A model generated the notes under the pieces. The model worked only from the letters and a program-made list of their open reading frames with translations. It was not told the DNA's origin and did not search any database. The position numbers and the translations under genes were made by a program. From Thermoactinospora rubra (GTDB lineage: Bacteria > Actinomycetota > Actinomycetes > Streptosporangiales > Streptosporangiaceae), in contig NZ_MSZZ01000034.1 of assembly GCF_002093975.1 (NCBI RefSeq), positions 1-64,000 of the forward strand: a stretch of DNA of 64,000 nucleotides. Direction: 5' to 3'. Shown here piece after piece: positions 25,267 through 33,322 of the stretch (the first letter of the stretch is position 1; each line of letters begins with the position of its first letter).

Positions 25267-25902
25267 ATGACGAGCCCACCCATGAGCGGCCGCCGCAGGC
25301 AGGCCGCACGCAACGACGAGCTCATCCTCCAGGCCGCCCGAGCCGTGTTCACCGCCGACCCCGGCGCCCCCGTCGCCGCCGTGGCCGAGCGCGCCGGCGT
25401 GGGCATCAGCGCCCTGTACCGCCGCTACCCCAGCAAGGACGCGCTGCTGCAGAAGCTGTGCTACGACGGGCTGCAGCTGTTCATCAAGGCGGCGCGCGAC
25501 GGGCTGGCCCTCGCCGACCCCTGGGAGGGCTTCGCCCGCTTCATGCGCGACGTCGTGGACTACGACTCCCACTCCCTCACCATCGCCCTGGCGGGCACCT
25601 TCCCGCCCACCGAGGAGCTCTACCGCGAGGCGGAGCTGGCCGCCCGCCTGGGCGCCGAGGTCTTCGAGCGCGCGGCCGCCGCGGGGGTCATCCGGCCCGA
25701 CCTCGTCGTGGACGACGTGTCGATGCTGCTTGAGCAGCTGGCGTCGGTGAAGCTGGGCGACGAGGCGCGCACCGCCGCCCTGCGCCGCCGCTACCTGGCC
25801 CTGATGCTGGAGTCCCTGCGCCACCGGCCCGGCGCCCCTCCTCTGCCCGGCCCGCCGCCCTCCCGCGAGGAGATCGAGGGCCGGTGGGCCTACCACGGCT
25901 GA
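25267..25902 (+). CDS. TetR/AcrR-family transcriptional regulator
   Basis: A 211-residue protein with the N-terminal TetR helix-turn-helix (ILQAARAVFTADP ... VAAVAERAGVGISALYRRYP, ~20-54) and a helical C-terminal ligand domain. The C-terminus is Pro-rich. It is divergent from the sugar ABC operon across 170 bp, which holds promoters in both directions and an inverted repeat near its own start. Autoregulation, and perhaps control of the transporter, is inferred; a TetR repressor beside a sugar ABC operon is less common than a LacI or GntR. Confidence 0.85.
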   Translation: MTSPPMSGRRRQAARNDELILQAARAVFTADPGAPVAAVAERAGVGISALYRRYPSKDALLQKLCYDGLQLFIKAARDGLALADPWEGFARFMRDVVDYDSHSLTIALAGTFPPTEELYREAELAARLGAEVFERAAAAGVIRPDLVVDDVSMLLEQLASVKLGDEARTAALRRRYLALMLESLRHRPGAPPLPGPPPSREEIEGRWAYHG

Positions 25903-25978
25903 CGCGGGCGGGGCGCCTGGCCGGTCGCGGGCGCGCGGCGCGGGCGGGCGGCCGTTCCGGTACGGCGGGCGCCTGAGC

Positions 25979-26848
25979 TCAGCGGCCGTCCCGGCCGTCT
26001 GGCTGCCCGTCGACGCGTTCGGCTCCGTCGAGGTGTTCGGCGAGGTGTTCGGCGAGGGCGAGGACGGCACGCGCCCTGGCCACCACGGGAGCGTCGACGA
26101 ACCGGCCGTCCGGCAGCGCCGCCGCCCCCGCGCCCGCGTGCGCGACGATCTCCCGCGCCTGCTCCACCTCGCGGGGCGTGGGGGCGAAGGCCCGCCGGAT
26201 GACCGGCAGCTGGCGCGGGTGGATGGCGGCCCTGCCGTACATGCCCAGAGACCTGCCGTGCCGGGTGGAGGCCAGCAGCCCGGCCTCGTCGGCCAGGTGC
26301 GGGTGGACCGACATGGGCACCGGCGGCAACCCGGCGGCGGCCGCGGCCAGGACGACCTGCAGGCGCAGGTGGTTCAGCGCCGCCTCGGCGGTGACACCCA
26401 GCTCGGCGATCAGGTCCTGCTCGCCCAGCGCCAGACCGGCCACGCGGGGGTGGCGGGCGATGGCCGCCGCCTCCAGGACGCCCGCCGCCGACTCCAGCAG
26501 CGCATGCAGCGGCAGGTCGCCCAGCTCGTCCAGCACGCGCGGGGAGGTTACCTTCGGCACCCGCACCCCGTCCACCGCCACCCCGCCCGCCGCCAGCTCG
26601 GCCAGGGCCCGCGCGTCGGCCCTCCCCCGGCCGGTGGCCGGGTCGTTGATCCGCACATGGACGGCGGGGCCGCCGGGGGCCCGCCCGGCCAGGTAGGCCA
26701 GAGCGTTGGCGCGGGCGGCGTCCTTGGCCTCCTCGGCGACGGCGTCCTCCAGGTCGACGATCACCACGTCGGCCCCGGAGGCGGCGGCCTTGGCGAACCG
26801 CTCCGGCCGGTCACCGGGCACATACAGCCACGTCAGCGGCAGCCTCAT
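25979..26848 (-). CDS. HpcH/CitE-family CoA ester lyase
   Basis: A 289-residue TIM-barrel protein of the citrate-lyase beta/malyl-CoA lyase family: LTWLYVPGDRPERFAKAA at the N-terminus, VIVDLEDAV (metal-binding region), LLESAAGVLEAAAIA and LALGEQDLIAEL. It would cleave or thioesterify a beta-hydroxyacyl-CoA using Mg. The ATG overlaps the stop of the CoA-transferase gene (ATGA), so the pair acts together: CoA activation followed by cleavage of an organic acid. A 12-bp tandem duplication near the 3' end (26031-26054) encodes a doubled AEHL. Confidence 0.85.
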   Translation of the reverse strand: MRLPLTWLYVPGDRPERFAKAAASGADVVIVDLEDAVAEEAKDAARANALAYLAGRAPGGPAVHVRINDPATGRGRADARALAELAAGGVAVDGVRVPKVTSPRVLDELGDLPLHALLESAAGVLEAAAIARHPRVAGLALGEQDLIAELGVTAEAALNHLRLQVVLAAAAAGLPPVPMSVHPHLADEAGLLASTRHGRSLGMYGRAAIHPRQLPVIRRAFAPTPREVEQAREIVAHAGAGAAALPDGRFVDAPVVARARAVLALAEHLAEHLDGAERVDGQPDGRDGR

Positions 26849-28032
26849 GCGATCACCCCGGCGGCGCGCAGCTCGGCGATCCGCCCGGCGTCGTAGCCGA
26901 TCTCCCGCAGGACCTTCTCGGTGTGCCGCCCGTGCGGCGGGCCGGGCCAGCGCACCTCACCCGGCGTGTCCGACAGCCGGAACAGCACGTTCTGCAGCGT
27001 CACCGAGCCGAGCTCCTCGTCGGGGACCTCGATGAAGGTGCCCAGCGCCCGGTATTGGGGGTCCTCGGCGATGTCCTTTACATCGTAGATCGGGGCGATG
27101 GCGGCCTCGGCCTCCTCGAAACGGGCGATCACCTCGGCCGCGTCCCGCTCGGCGATCCACGACCCCACGGCCTCATCCAGCTCCTCCACGTGCGCCACCC
27201 GCCCGGCCCCGGTGGCGAACCACGGCTGCGCGGCCAGGTCCGGCCGCCCCACCAGCCGCATCACCCGCTCGGCCACCGTCTGCGCGCTGGTGGAGACCGC
27301 CAGCCAGCGCCCGTCGCGGGTGCGGTAGGTGTTGCGCGGCGCGTTGCTGGAGGAGCGGTTCCCCGTACGGCGGGGCACCACGCCCAGCGCCCTGTAGGCG
27401 GTCATCTGCGGCCCGAGCAGGGCCAGGATCGGCTCGATGATCGCCATGTCGACGACCTGCCCGCGGCCGGTCCGCTCCCGGGCGGCGAGGGCCACCATGA
27501 TCGCATAAGCCATGGCCAGGCCCGCGATGCCGTCGGCCAGGGCCAGCGGCGGCAGCGTCGGCGGCCCGTCAGGCTCGCCGGTCATGGCCGCGAATCCGCT
27601 CATCGCCTCGGCCAGCGTGCCGAACCCCGGCCGGGAGGCCATCGGCCCGCTCTGCCCGAACCCGGTCATCCGCGCCACGACCAGGCGCGGGTTGGCCTTG
27701 CGCAGGTCCTCCGGCGCCAGGTTCCAGCGCTCCAGGGTGCCGGGACGGAAGTTCTCGATCAGCACGTCGGCGCCCCCGGCCAGCCGCCGCAGGATCTCCT
27801 GCCCCTCCTCCCGCGACAGGTCGACGGCGGCGGTGCGCTTGTTGCGCCCCAGCGTCTTCCACCACAGCCCGACGCCGTCCTTGGCGGCCCCGTGGCCGCG
27901 TGCCGGGTCCGGCCGGCGCGGGTGCTCGACCTTGACCACGTCGGCGCCGAAGTCGCCCAGCATCATCGCCGCCGACGGCCCGGCGAACAGCGTCGCCGCG
28001 TCGATGACCCGCAAACCGTCCAGAGCTCCCAT
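26845..28032 (-). CDS. CaiB/BaiF family (class III) CoA-transferase
   Basis: A 395-residue enzyme, typical family length. Conserved blocks: LFAGPSAAMMLGDFGADVVKVEHP, GRNKRTAAVDL, ADVLIENFRPGTLERW, RMTGFGQSGP, and RTGRGQVVDMAIIEP, whose Asp is the expected catalytic residue. It transfers CoA between carboxylic acids by a mixed-anhydride mechanism. It is divergent from a GntR regulator with 20 bp between starts, and coupled to the CitE-like lyase. The substrate is unknown; itaconate/citramalate-type degradation is one possibility (inference). Copy 4 of the 15-bp word lies inside this gene. Confidence 0.88.
   Translation of the reverse strand: MGALDGLRVIDAATLFAGPSAAMMLGDFGADVVKVEHPRRPDPARGHGAAKDGVGLWWKTLGRNKRTAAVDLSREEGQEILRRLAGGADVLIENFRPGTLERWNLAPEDLRKANPRLVVARMTGFGQSGPMASRPGFGTLAEAMSGFAAMTGEPDGPPTLPPLALADGIAGLAMAYAIMVALAARERTGRGQVVDMAIIEPILALLGPQMTAYRALGVVPRRTGNRSSSNAPRNTYRTRDGRWLAVSTSAQTVAERVMRLVGRPDLAAQPWFATGAGRVAHVEELDEAVGSWIAERDAAEVIARFEEAEAAIAPIYDVKDIAEDPQYRALGTFIEVPDEELGSVTLQNVLFRLSDTPGEVRWPGPPHGRHTEKVLREIGYDAGRIAELRAAGVIA
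27076..27090 (-). repeat. Copy 4 of the 15-bp word, inside the CoA-transferase gene
   Basis: CTTTACATCGTAGAT, here encoding part of IYDVKD. Unlike the other copies it is not at a gene end and sits in a different frame, so protein constraint alone could explain it. Confidence 0.45.
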
Positions 28033-28038
28033 AGTCTT

Positions 28039-28054
28039 ATATCTTATAAGATAT
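28039..28054. promoter_or_regulatory. 16-bp perfect palindrome, candidate GntR operator
   Basis: ATATCTTATAAGATAT is fully self-complementary and very AT-rich against the surrounding GC. It fills most of the 20 bp between the divergent CoA-transferase and GntR starts and runs into the GntR ATG. Confidence 0.7.
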
Positions 28055-28712
28055 GCAGGCGCCGCTCAGCAAAGCCGACTACGTCTACCGCGTGCTGCTG
28101 GAGGAGATCCGCACCGCCCGGCTCCCCGGCGGCACCGCGCTGCGCGCCTCGGCCATCGCCGAGCGGCTGGGTGTCTCGGTCACCCCCGTCCGCGAGGCGC
28201 TGCGCCGCCTGGAGCGCGACCGGCTCGTCCGCTACGAGCCGCACCACGGCGCCACCGTGGCCGACCTGAGCGAGGGGGCGCTGGAGGAGTTCTACGGCGT
28301 GCGGGCCGTGCTGGAGGGCTTCGCCGCGCGCCTGGCCGCCGCGAAGATCACCCCCGGGCAGCTGGAACGGCTGCGCGCCCTGCACGAGTCGATGGTGCGC
28401 GACCACGCCGAGGGCCGCCTGCAGGCGCTGGGCGCCAAAAGCCGCGAGCTGCACCTGGCCGTCGCCGACATCGGCGGCCCCGCCTTCCTCGGCCAGCAGG
28501 TCAGGGCCGTGCGCGAGGCCGTCCCGATCCCCGCCGAGGCCTCCCTGTGGCTCGACCCCGACCTGGCCGCCCGCCACCTGCGGGCCCACGAGCGCCTGCT
28601 GGCCGCCCTGGCCGCCGCCGACGGCGAGGCCGCCGAGCAGATCATGGCCGAGCACGTACGGCAGGGCGCCGCCGACCGCGTCGCCAGGCGCCGGCAGAGC
28701 CAGCAGACCTAG
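28053..28712 (+). CDS. GntR-family (FCD/FadR-type) transcriptional regulator
   Basis: A 219-residue protein with the GntR winged helix (ALRASAIAERLGVSVTPVREALRRLERDRLV, with VTPVREAL the usual motif) and a helical FCD sensor domain. FCD regulators usually bind organic acids or acyl-CoA. It is divergent from the CoA-transferase/lyase operon and its start codon lies within a 16-bp palindrome, so it probably represses both directions and leaves little room for a ribosome site: leaderless starts are likely. Its TAG stop is shared as CTAG with the convergent gene. Confidence 0.88.
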   Translation: MQAPLSKADYVYRVLLEEIRTARLPGGTALRASAIAERLGVSVTPVREALRRLERDRLVRYEPHHGATVADLSEGALEEFYGVRAVLEGFAARLAAAKITPGQLERLRALHESMVRDHAEGRLQALGAKSRELHLAVADIGGPAFLGQQVRAVREAVPIPAEASLWLDPDLAARHLRAHERLLAALAAADGEAAEQIMAEHVRQGAADRVARRRQSQQT

Positions 28713-29479
28713 AAGACCCACTCCAGGTGGGCCAGCCCCGCCTCCAGGTAGCGGCGGTCGGCGCCCAGCCCGTAGGCCAGGTCCTCCAGCAGCGAGCAGC
28801 GGGCGTAGAAGACGATCCGCTCGGCGTCGGCCGTCCCCTGGTAGTGCGCCAGCGTCCGCTCCAGCACCCGCGGGCCCAGGTCGCGCAGCACCAGCGCCAG
28901 GTCGCGGGCCGGATCGGTGCGCGCCGCGTCGGACCAGTCGATGATCCCGGTGACCGTGCCGCCCTCGGTCAGGATGTGCTCGGCCCCCAGGTCGTTGTGG
29001 CACAGCGCCGCGTCCTGCGGCTCGGCCGGCGGCCGGGCGGCCAGGAACTCCTCCACCCGGGGCCGCACGGCGGGCGGCAGGTGGCCGGCGACCTCGCCGT
29101 ACAGCTCCTGCGCCTCCTCCAGCCAGTCGGTGAGCGGATGGTCGTCGCGCGGGGCGGGGATCGGCGCGGCGTGCAGCACGCTGAGGAACTCCCCCAGCTG
29201 GCCGCCCACCCGCCCGGGATCGGCCACGCTCCCGCCCAGCAGGGGCCGGCCCGGCAGCTTGCGGTAGGCCAGCACGCCCGCCTCGTAGTCCACGTGCAGG
29301 GGCACCGGCACCGGCAGCGGCGAGACCTGGCCGACGGCCACGAGCAGCTCGACCTCCTCGCGCCGCAGCCCCGCCTTGCTCACCCGCACGATGATCTCGC
29401 CGTTGACCTCGTAGGCGACGTTGTCCAGGCCCTCGCCCAAGGGGACGACCGACCGCACCTCCACACCGGGGATCCGCAT
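28709..29479 (-). CDS. Aminoglycoside phosphotransferase (APH)-family kinase
   Basis: A 256-residue small-molecule kinase. The catalytic loop CHNDLGAEHIL (Asp as base, about 163-173) and the metal site GIIDWSDA are intact; the N-terminus has a Lys-bearing strand (IIVRVSKAG). The family includes antibiotic and sugar kinases; resistance cannot be claimed from sequence. Convergent with the GntR gene, overlapping by four bases at the stops, and divergent from the UTRA regulator. Confidence 0.8.
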   Translation of the reverse strand: MRIPGVEVRSVVPLGEGLDNVAYEVNGEIIVRVSKAGLRREEVELLVAVGQVSPLPVPVPLHVDYEAGVLAYRKLPGRPLLGGSVADPGRVGGQLGEFLSVLHAAPIPAPRDDHPLTDWLEEAQELYGEVAGHLPPAVRPRVEEFLAARPPAEPQDAALCHNDLGAEHILTEGGTVTGIIDWSDAARTDPARDLALVLRDLGPRVLERTLAHYQGTADAERIVFYARCSLLEDLAYGLGADRRYLEAGLAHLEWVF

Positions 29480-29496
29480 GACTCCACCGTAGCTGT

Positions 29497-29525
29497 TTGT
29501 CAGGACATTCTGACGCCGTTACCCT
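29497..29525 (+). promoter_or_regulatory. Predicted promoter with operator for the UTRA GntR gene
   Basis: TTGTCA (29497-29502), 17-nt spacer, TACCCT (29520-29525); a start about seven bases later would fall on the ATG at 29532, implying a leaderless mRNA. An inverted repeat GTCAG/CTGAC (29499-29503, 29510-29514) overlaps the -35 and spacer, as expected of an autorepressor site. Confidence 0.55.
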
Positions 29526-29531
29526 GATCGC

Positions 29532-30272
29532 ATGACCGCGCACCTGGCGATCGACCTGGACCGCTCCAGCCCCGTGCCCCTCTACTTCCAGGTGGCCGAG
29601 CAGATAGCCGAGGCGATCAAACGCGGCGACCTGGCCCCCGGCGCCCGGCTCGACAACGAGATCCTGCTCGCCGACCGGCTGGGCCTGTCCAGGCCCACCG
29701 TACGGCAGGCGATCCAGTATCTCGTGGACAAGGGCCTGCTGGTGCGCAAGCGCGGCGTCGGCACCCAGGTCGTGCACGGTCAGGTCAAACGCTCGGTGGA
29801 GCTGACCAGCCTGTACGACGACCTGCGCAGGGCCGGGCAGGAGCCGGCCACCCAGGTGCTGGCGCTGGAGCCGCGCACGGCCGAGGAGGAGGTCGCCTCG
29901 GTGCTGGGCCTGCAGCCGGGCGACCAGGTGCTGTACCTGGAGCGCGTCCGCTTCGCCGCCGGCGAGCCGCTGGCCATCCTGCACAACTGGCTGCCGGTCG
30001 GCCTGGCCCCGCTGACCGCCGACGAGCTGCAGACGCGCGGCCTGTATGAGCTGCTGCGCGCCGCCGGGGTGCGCATGCGCGTGGCCAACCAGCGCATCGG
30101 CGCCCGCGCGGCCACCCTCGCCGAGGCCAAGCTGCTGGAGGAGCGCCGGGGCGCGCCGCTGCTGACCATGGTCCGCACCACCTACGACGACCAGGGCCGG
30201 GCGGTGGAGCACGGCTCGCACATCTACCGAGCCTCCCACTACTCGCTGGAGGTCACGCTCATCGAGCGCTGA
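29532..30272 (+). CDS. GntR-family (HutC/UTRA-type) transcriptional regulator
   Basis: A 246-residue protein: winged helix (PLYFQVAEQIAEAIKRGDLA; NEILLADRLGLSRPTVRQAI) at residues ~15-75 and a UTRA ligand domain from ~95 (YLERVRFAAGEPLAILHNWL). UTRA regulators sense sugars, phosphosugars or amino-acid breakdown products. It is divergent from the APH-family kinase and convergent with menD; its target is unknown. Confidence 0.88.
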   Translation: MTAHLAIDLDRSSPVPLYFQVAEQIAEAIKRGDLAPGARLDNEILLADRLGLSRPTVRQAIQYLVDKGLLVRKRGVGTQVVHGQVKRSVELTSLYDDLRRAGQEPATQVLALEPRTAEEEVASVLGLQPGDQVLYLERVRFAAGEPLAILHNWLPVGLAPLTADELQTRGLYELLRAAGVRMRVANQRIGARAATLAEAKLLEERRGAPLLTMVRTTYDDQGRAVEHGSHIYRASHYSLEVTLIER

Positions 30273-30283
30273 GCGGGCCCCGG

Positions 30284-31945
30284 TCAGCCCAGGGCGGCCC
30301 GCAGCGCGGCGTGGGCGGCCTCGCGCAGCTGGGCGTGCAGCAGCGCGTTGGACTCCCGCTCGGTGCGCGCCTCCACGATCCGCACGCCCTCCCCGCGCAG
30401 CGCCTTGGGCAGCTCGGAGATGTCGCCCAGCAGCGTGTACGGCGTGCCGGTCGCCGCCGCCAGGTAGGCCAGGTCCACCCCGTGCGGCGTGCCGAAGACC
30501 CGCTCGAACGGGTCGCGCAGCGCCGCCTGGGGCAGCAGCGAGAAGATGCCGCCCCCGTCGTTGTTGACCACCACCAGGCACAGGTTCGGCCGCGGCTCGC
30601 GCGGCCCGAGGATGAGCCCGTTGTGGTCGTGCAGGAACGACAGGTCGCCCAGCAGCGCGTAGGCCGGCCCGTTGTGCGCCAGCGCCGCGCCCATCGCCGT
30701 GGAGACCAGCCCGTCGATGCCCGAGGCGCCGCGGTTGGCCAGGATCCGCACCCCCCGCCGCGGCCGCATGGCCTGGTCGAGGTCCCTGATCGGCATGGAG
30801 GAGGCGGCCAGCAGCAGCGAGTTGTTGGGCAGTGCCTCCACCAGGTCCCTGGCCAGGCGCGGCTCGCTGAGTCCCGAGGCGTCCAGCACCTCGTCGACCG
30901 CCCCGCGCACGGCCTGGTCGGCCCGGCGCCAGGCGGCCAGCCAGGCGTCGTCGCCCGCCGCGACGGGGATCTCCACGGCCTGGGCCACCTGGGTGGCCGA
31001 GCGGGTGGGGTCGGGCCAGCGGGAGGGGTCGCCGGCCACGACGATGTGCTCCTCGGCGCGTTTGAGCCACGACAGCAGCGGCCGCGACAGGCCCGGCCGG
31101 CCGAGCGTCACCACGACCTCCGGCCGGTGCGTCTCGGCGAACTCCGGCAGCCCCAGCAGGAAGTGGTAGGTGGAGACGGCGTGGTCGCCGTAGCGGCCGC
31201 CGCCGTGGGGCTCCGACAGCACCGGCCAGCCGGCCATCCCGGCCGCGGCGATGTAGCGGCGCACGTTGGCGGCGCCGTCGCCGATGACCAGCACGCCCCG
31301 GCGGGTGGGCGGCAGGTGCAGGGCGACGGGCGGCGGGGCGGTCCTGGCGCGCACCCACGGCCCGCCGTCGGCGTCGCCCGCCAGCGGCTCGCACCAGGTG
31401 GTGTCGCCGTCGGGGATGAGCGGTTCGCGGAAGGCCAGGTTGAGGTGGACCGGGCCGGGGTCGGCCGGGCCCAGCGCGCGGTGCCAGGCGCGGCAGGCCA
31501 GCGACCGCCAGTAGGCGACCTGGCCGGGCCGCTCCTCCGGCGCGCCCACCTCGGCGAACCAGCGTACGGCCGAGCCGTACAGCTTGAGCTGGTCGATGGT
31601 CTGGTTGGCGCCGGTGTCGCGCAGCTCGGGCGGCCGGTCGGCGGTCAGCACCAGCAGCGGCACGCCCGACTCGCCGGCCTCCACGACGGCGGGGTGGAAG
31701 TTGGCGGCGGCGGTGCCCGAGGAGCAGATCAGCGCGACCGGCCGCCCGGAGCGGCGGGCCAGGCCGAGCGCCAGGAAGGAGGCCGAGCGCTCGTCGATCC
31801 GCACGTGCAGGCGCAGGCGCGACTCGGCGTGCACGGCCAGCGCCAGGGGGGCCGAGCGGGAGCCGGGCGACAGCACCACGTCGGTCAGACCGCAGCGGGC
31901 CAGCTCGTCGACCAGGACGGCGGCCAGGGCGGTGGCGGGGTTCAC
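30284..31945 (-). CDS. menD: MenD, SEPHCHC synthase of menaquinone synthesis
   Basis: Thiamine-diphosphate enzyme that joins isochorismate and 2-oxoglutarate (2-succinyl-5-enolpyruvyl-6-hydroxy-3-cyclohexene-1-carboxylate synthase). The 553-residue protein has the MenD N-terminus (VVLSPGSRSAPLALA), the active-site region DERSASFLALGLAR, SGTAAANFHPAVVEA, and the ThDP motif (LLGDLSFLHDHNGLIL ... VVVNNDGGGIFSLLP). The GTG start has AGGAGG eight bases upstream. It is divergent from menE, so the classical Men pathway, not the futalosine one, makes menaquinone here. Confidence 0.95.
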   Translation of the reverse strand: MNPATALAAVLVDELARCGLTDVVLSPGSRSAPLALAVHAESRLRLHVRIDERSASFLALGLARRSGRPVALICSSGTAAANFHPAVVEAGESGVPLLVLTADRPPELRDTGANQTIDQLKLYGSAVRWFAEVGAPEERPGQVAYWRSLACRAWHRALGPADPGPVHLNLAFREPLIPDGDTTWCEPLAGDADGGPWVRARTAPPPVALHLPPTRRGVLVIGDGAANVRRYIAAAGMAGWPVLSEPHGGGRYGDHAVSTYHFLLGLPEFAETHRPEVVVTLGRPGLSRPLLSWLKRAEEHIVVAGDPSRWPDPTRSATQVAQAVEIPVAAGDDAWLAAWRRADQAVRGAVDEVLDASGLSEPRLARDLVEALPNNSLLLAASSMPIRDLDQAMRPRRGVRILANRGASGIDGLVSTAMGAALAHNGPAYALLGDLSFLHDHNGLILGPREPRPNLCLVVVNNDGGGIFSLLPQAALRDPFERVFGTPHGVDLAYLAAATGTPYTLLGDISELPKALRGEGVRIVEARTERESNALLHAQLREAAHAALRAALG

Positions 31946-32104
31946 GGGCGGGCCTCCTGCATCCGGCGAAGCCGGCGAAGGGACTGGACGCGGAAGACCA
32001 CGGGCGTTTGCGCCGTGCTTCCCGGTTCGCTCCCAAGGTCGCTCACGTGCCCTACCTTACGGACGTCCGGGACCTCCCGACGAACCCGGTGCCAAGGTCG
32101 CCTA

Positions 32105-32151
32105 GTGTTCTCCCAGGTTCGGTGTTCTCCCAGGTTCGGTGTTCTCCCAGG
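32105..32151 (+). repeat. 17-bp tandem repeat before menE
   Basis: GTGTTCTCCCAGGTTCG occurs at 32105-32121 and 32122-32138, and a third copy is cut to 13 bases (32139-32151), where it runs into the menE ribosome site AGGAGG (32149-32154). Each unit holds a GTG. Confidence 0.9.
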
Positions 32152-32162
32152 AGGTGAGGCAG

Positions 32163-33296
32163 GTGGAGCGGGCGTTGCACGCGCTGGCGCTGCCGCCCGG
32201 CCCCCGGCTGGCCGAGGCCGTGCGGGCCGCGCTGGCCGGCGAGGGGCCCGCCGTGCTGCCGCTGCCGCCCGGCCAGGCCGAGGCGGCGATCCGGGCGCTC
32301 CGCCCCACCCACGTGCAGACCCCCGACGGGGTACGGCCCAGCCCCGGCGGCGCGGGCGTCCCGGGCGAGGTCGCCGTCGTCATCGCCACCAGCGGCAGCA
32401 CCGGCGCGCCCAAGGGCGTCCAGCTCAGCGCCGCGGCGCTGCGCGCCTCGGCCGCCGCCTCGCTGCGCCGCCTGGAGGCCCGGCCCGGCGAGCGGTGGCT
32501 GTGCTGCCTGCCGCCCTCCCACGTCTCGGGCCTGCAGGTGCTCGTCCGGGCGCAGCTGAGCGGCACCGACCCGGTCATCGCCGGCCGCTTCACGCCCGAG
32601 GCGGTGCTGGCGGCCGGCGCCGAGCACGTCTCGCTCGTGCCCACCCAGCTGCACCGGCTGGTGGAGCTGGGCGCCGACCTGTCGGGGCTGCGCACGATCC
32701 TGCTGGGCGGCGCCGCCGCCCGGCCCGCGCTGCTGGAGCGGGCGCGCGAGCTGGGGGCGCGCGTCGTCACGACGTACGGCATGAGCGAGACCAGCGGCGG
32801 ATGCGTCTACGACGGCAGGCCGCTGGACGGCGTGCGGGTCAAGGTCGGCGGCGACGGCCGCATCCGCATCGCCGGGCCGGTGCTGATGACCGGCTACCGC
32901 TTCGCGCCCGCGCCGATGGAGGGCGGGTGGTTCGTCACCTCCGACCTGGGCGAGCTGGACGAAGGCCGGCTGCGCGTGCTGGGCCGCGCCGACGACGTCA
33001 TCAACACCGGCGGCGAGAAGGTCGTGGCCGCCCAGGTGGCCGCGGTCCTGGCCGGCCACCCCGAGGTCGCCGACGTGGCCGTCGTGGGCCGCCCCGACCC
33101 CGAGTGGGGCGAGGTCGTCGTGGCCGTCGTGGTCCCCGCCGACCCCGGCCGCCCGCCTGCCCTGCGGGAGCTGCGCGCCTACGCCAAGCACCGCCTGCCC
33201 GCCTACGCCGCCCCTCGCGAGCTGCGGCTGCTGCCGCGCCTGCCGCTGCTGCCCAACGGCAAGACCGATCTCGCAACGCTGAGGAACCTCACGTGA
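32163..33296 (+). CDS. menE: MenE, o-succinylbenzoate-CoA ligase
   Basis: AMP-forming acyl-CoA synthetase that activates o-succinylbenzoate. The 377-residue protein is short, as in actinobacterial MenE. The ATP loop is TSGSTGAPKGV, followed by TYGMSETSGG, the hinge GRADDVINTGGEKV and the C-terminal catalytic Lys in LLPNGKTDL. I chose the GTG at 32163, with AGGAGG eight bases upstream; a GTG at 32139 inside the tandem repeat is in frame but lacks a ribosome site. Divergent from menD across 217 bp that carry the 17-bp repeat. Confidence 0.92.
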   Translation: MERALHALALPPGPRLAEAVRAALAGEGPAVLPLPPGQAEAAIRALRPTHVQTPDGVRPSPGGAGVPGEVAVVIATSGSTGAPKGVQLSAAALRASAAASLRRLEARPGERWLCCLPPSHVSGLQVLVRAQLSGTDPVIAGRFTPEAVLAAGAEHVSLVPTQLHRLVELGADLSGLRTILLGGAAARPALLERARELGARVVTTYGMSETSGGCVYDGRPLDGVRVKVGGDGRIRIAGPVLMTGYRFAPAPMEGGWFVTSDLGELDEGRLRVLGRADDVINTGGEKVVAAQVAAVLAGHPEVADVAVVGRPDPEWGEVVVAVVVPADPGRPPALRELRAYAKHRLPAYAAPRELRLLPRLPLLPNGKTDLATLRNLT

Positions 33297-33322
33297 GGGG
33301 CGTGCGTCATAAGGTTGTGCCC

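Noticed and set aside
28709-29479. Aminoglycoside resistance gene
   Set aside because: The kinase fold is clear, but the family is broad and no residue pattern points to an antibiotic substrate.
28044-32036. A 1330-codon open frame on the minus strand
   Set aside because: It runs antisense to or in another frame of menD, two GntR regulators and a kinase gene, which have recognisable motifs. Its Arg/Ala/Gly composition is typical of a high-GC shadow frame.
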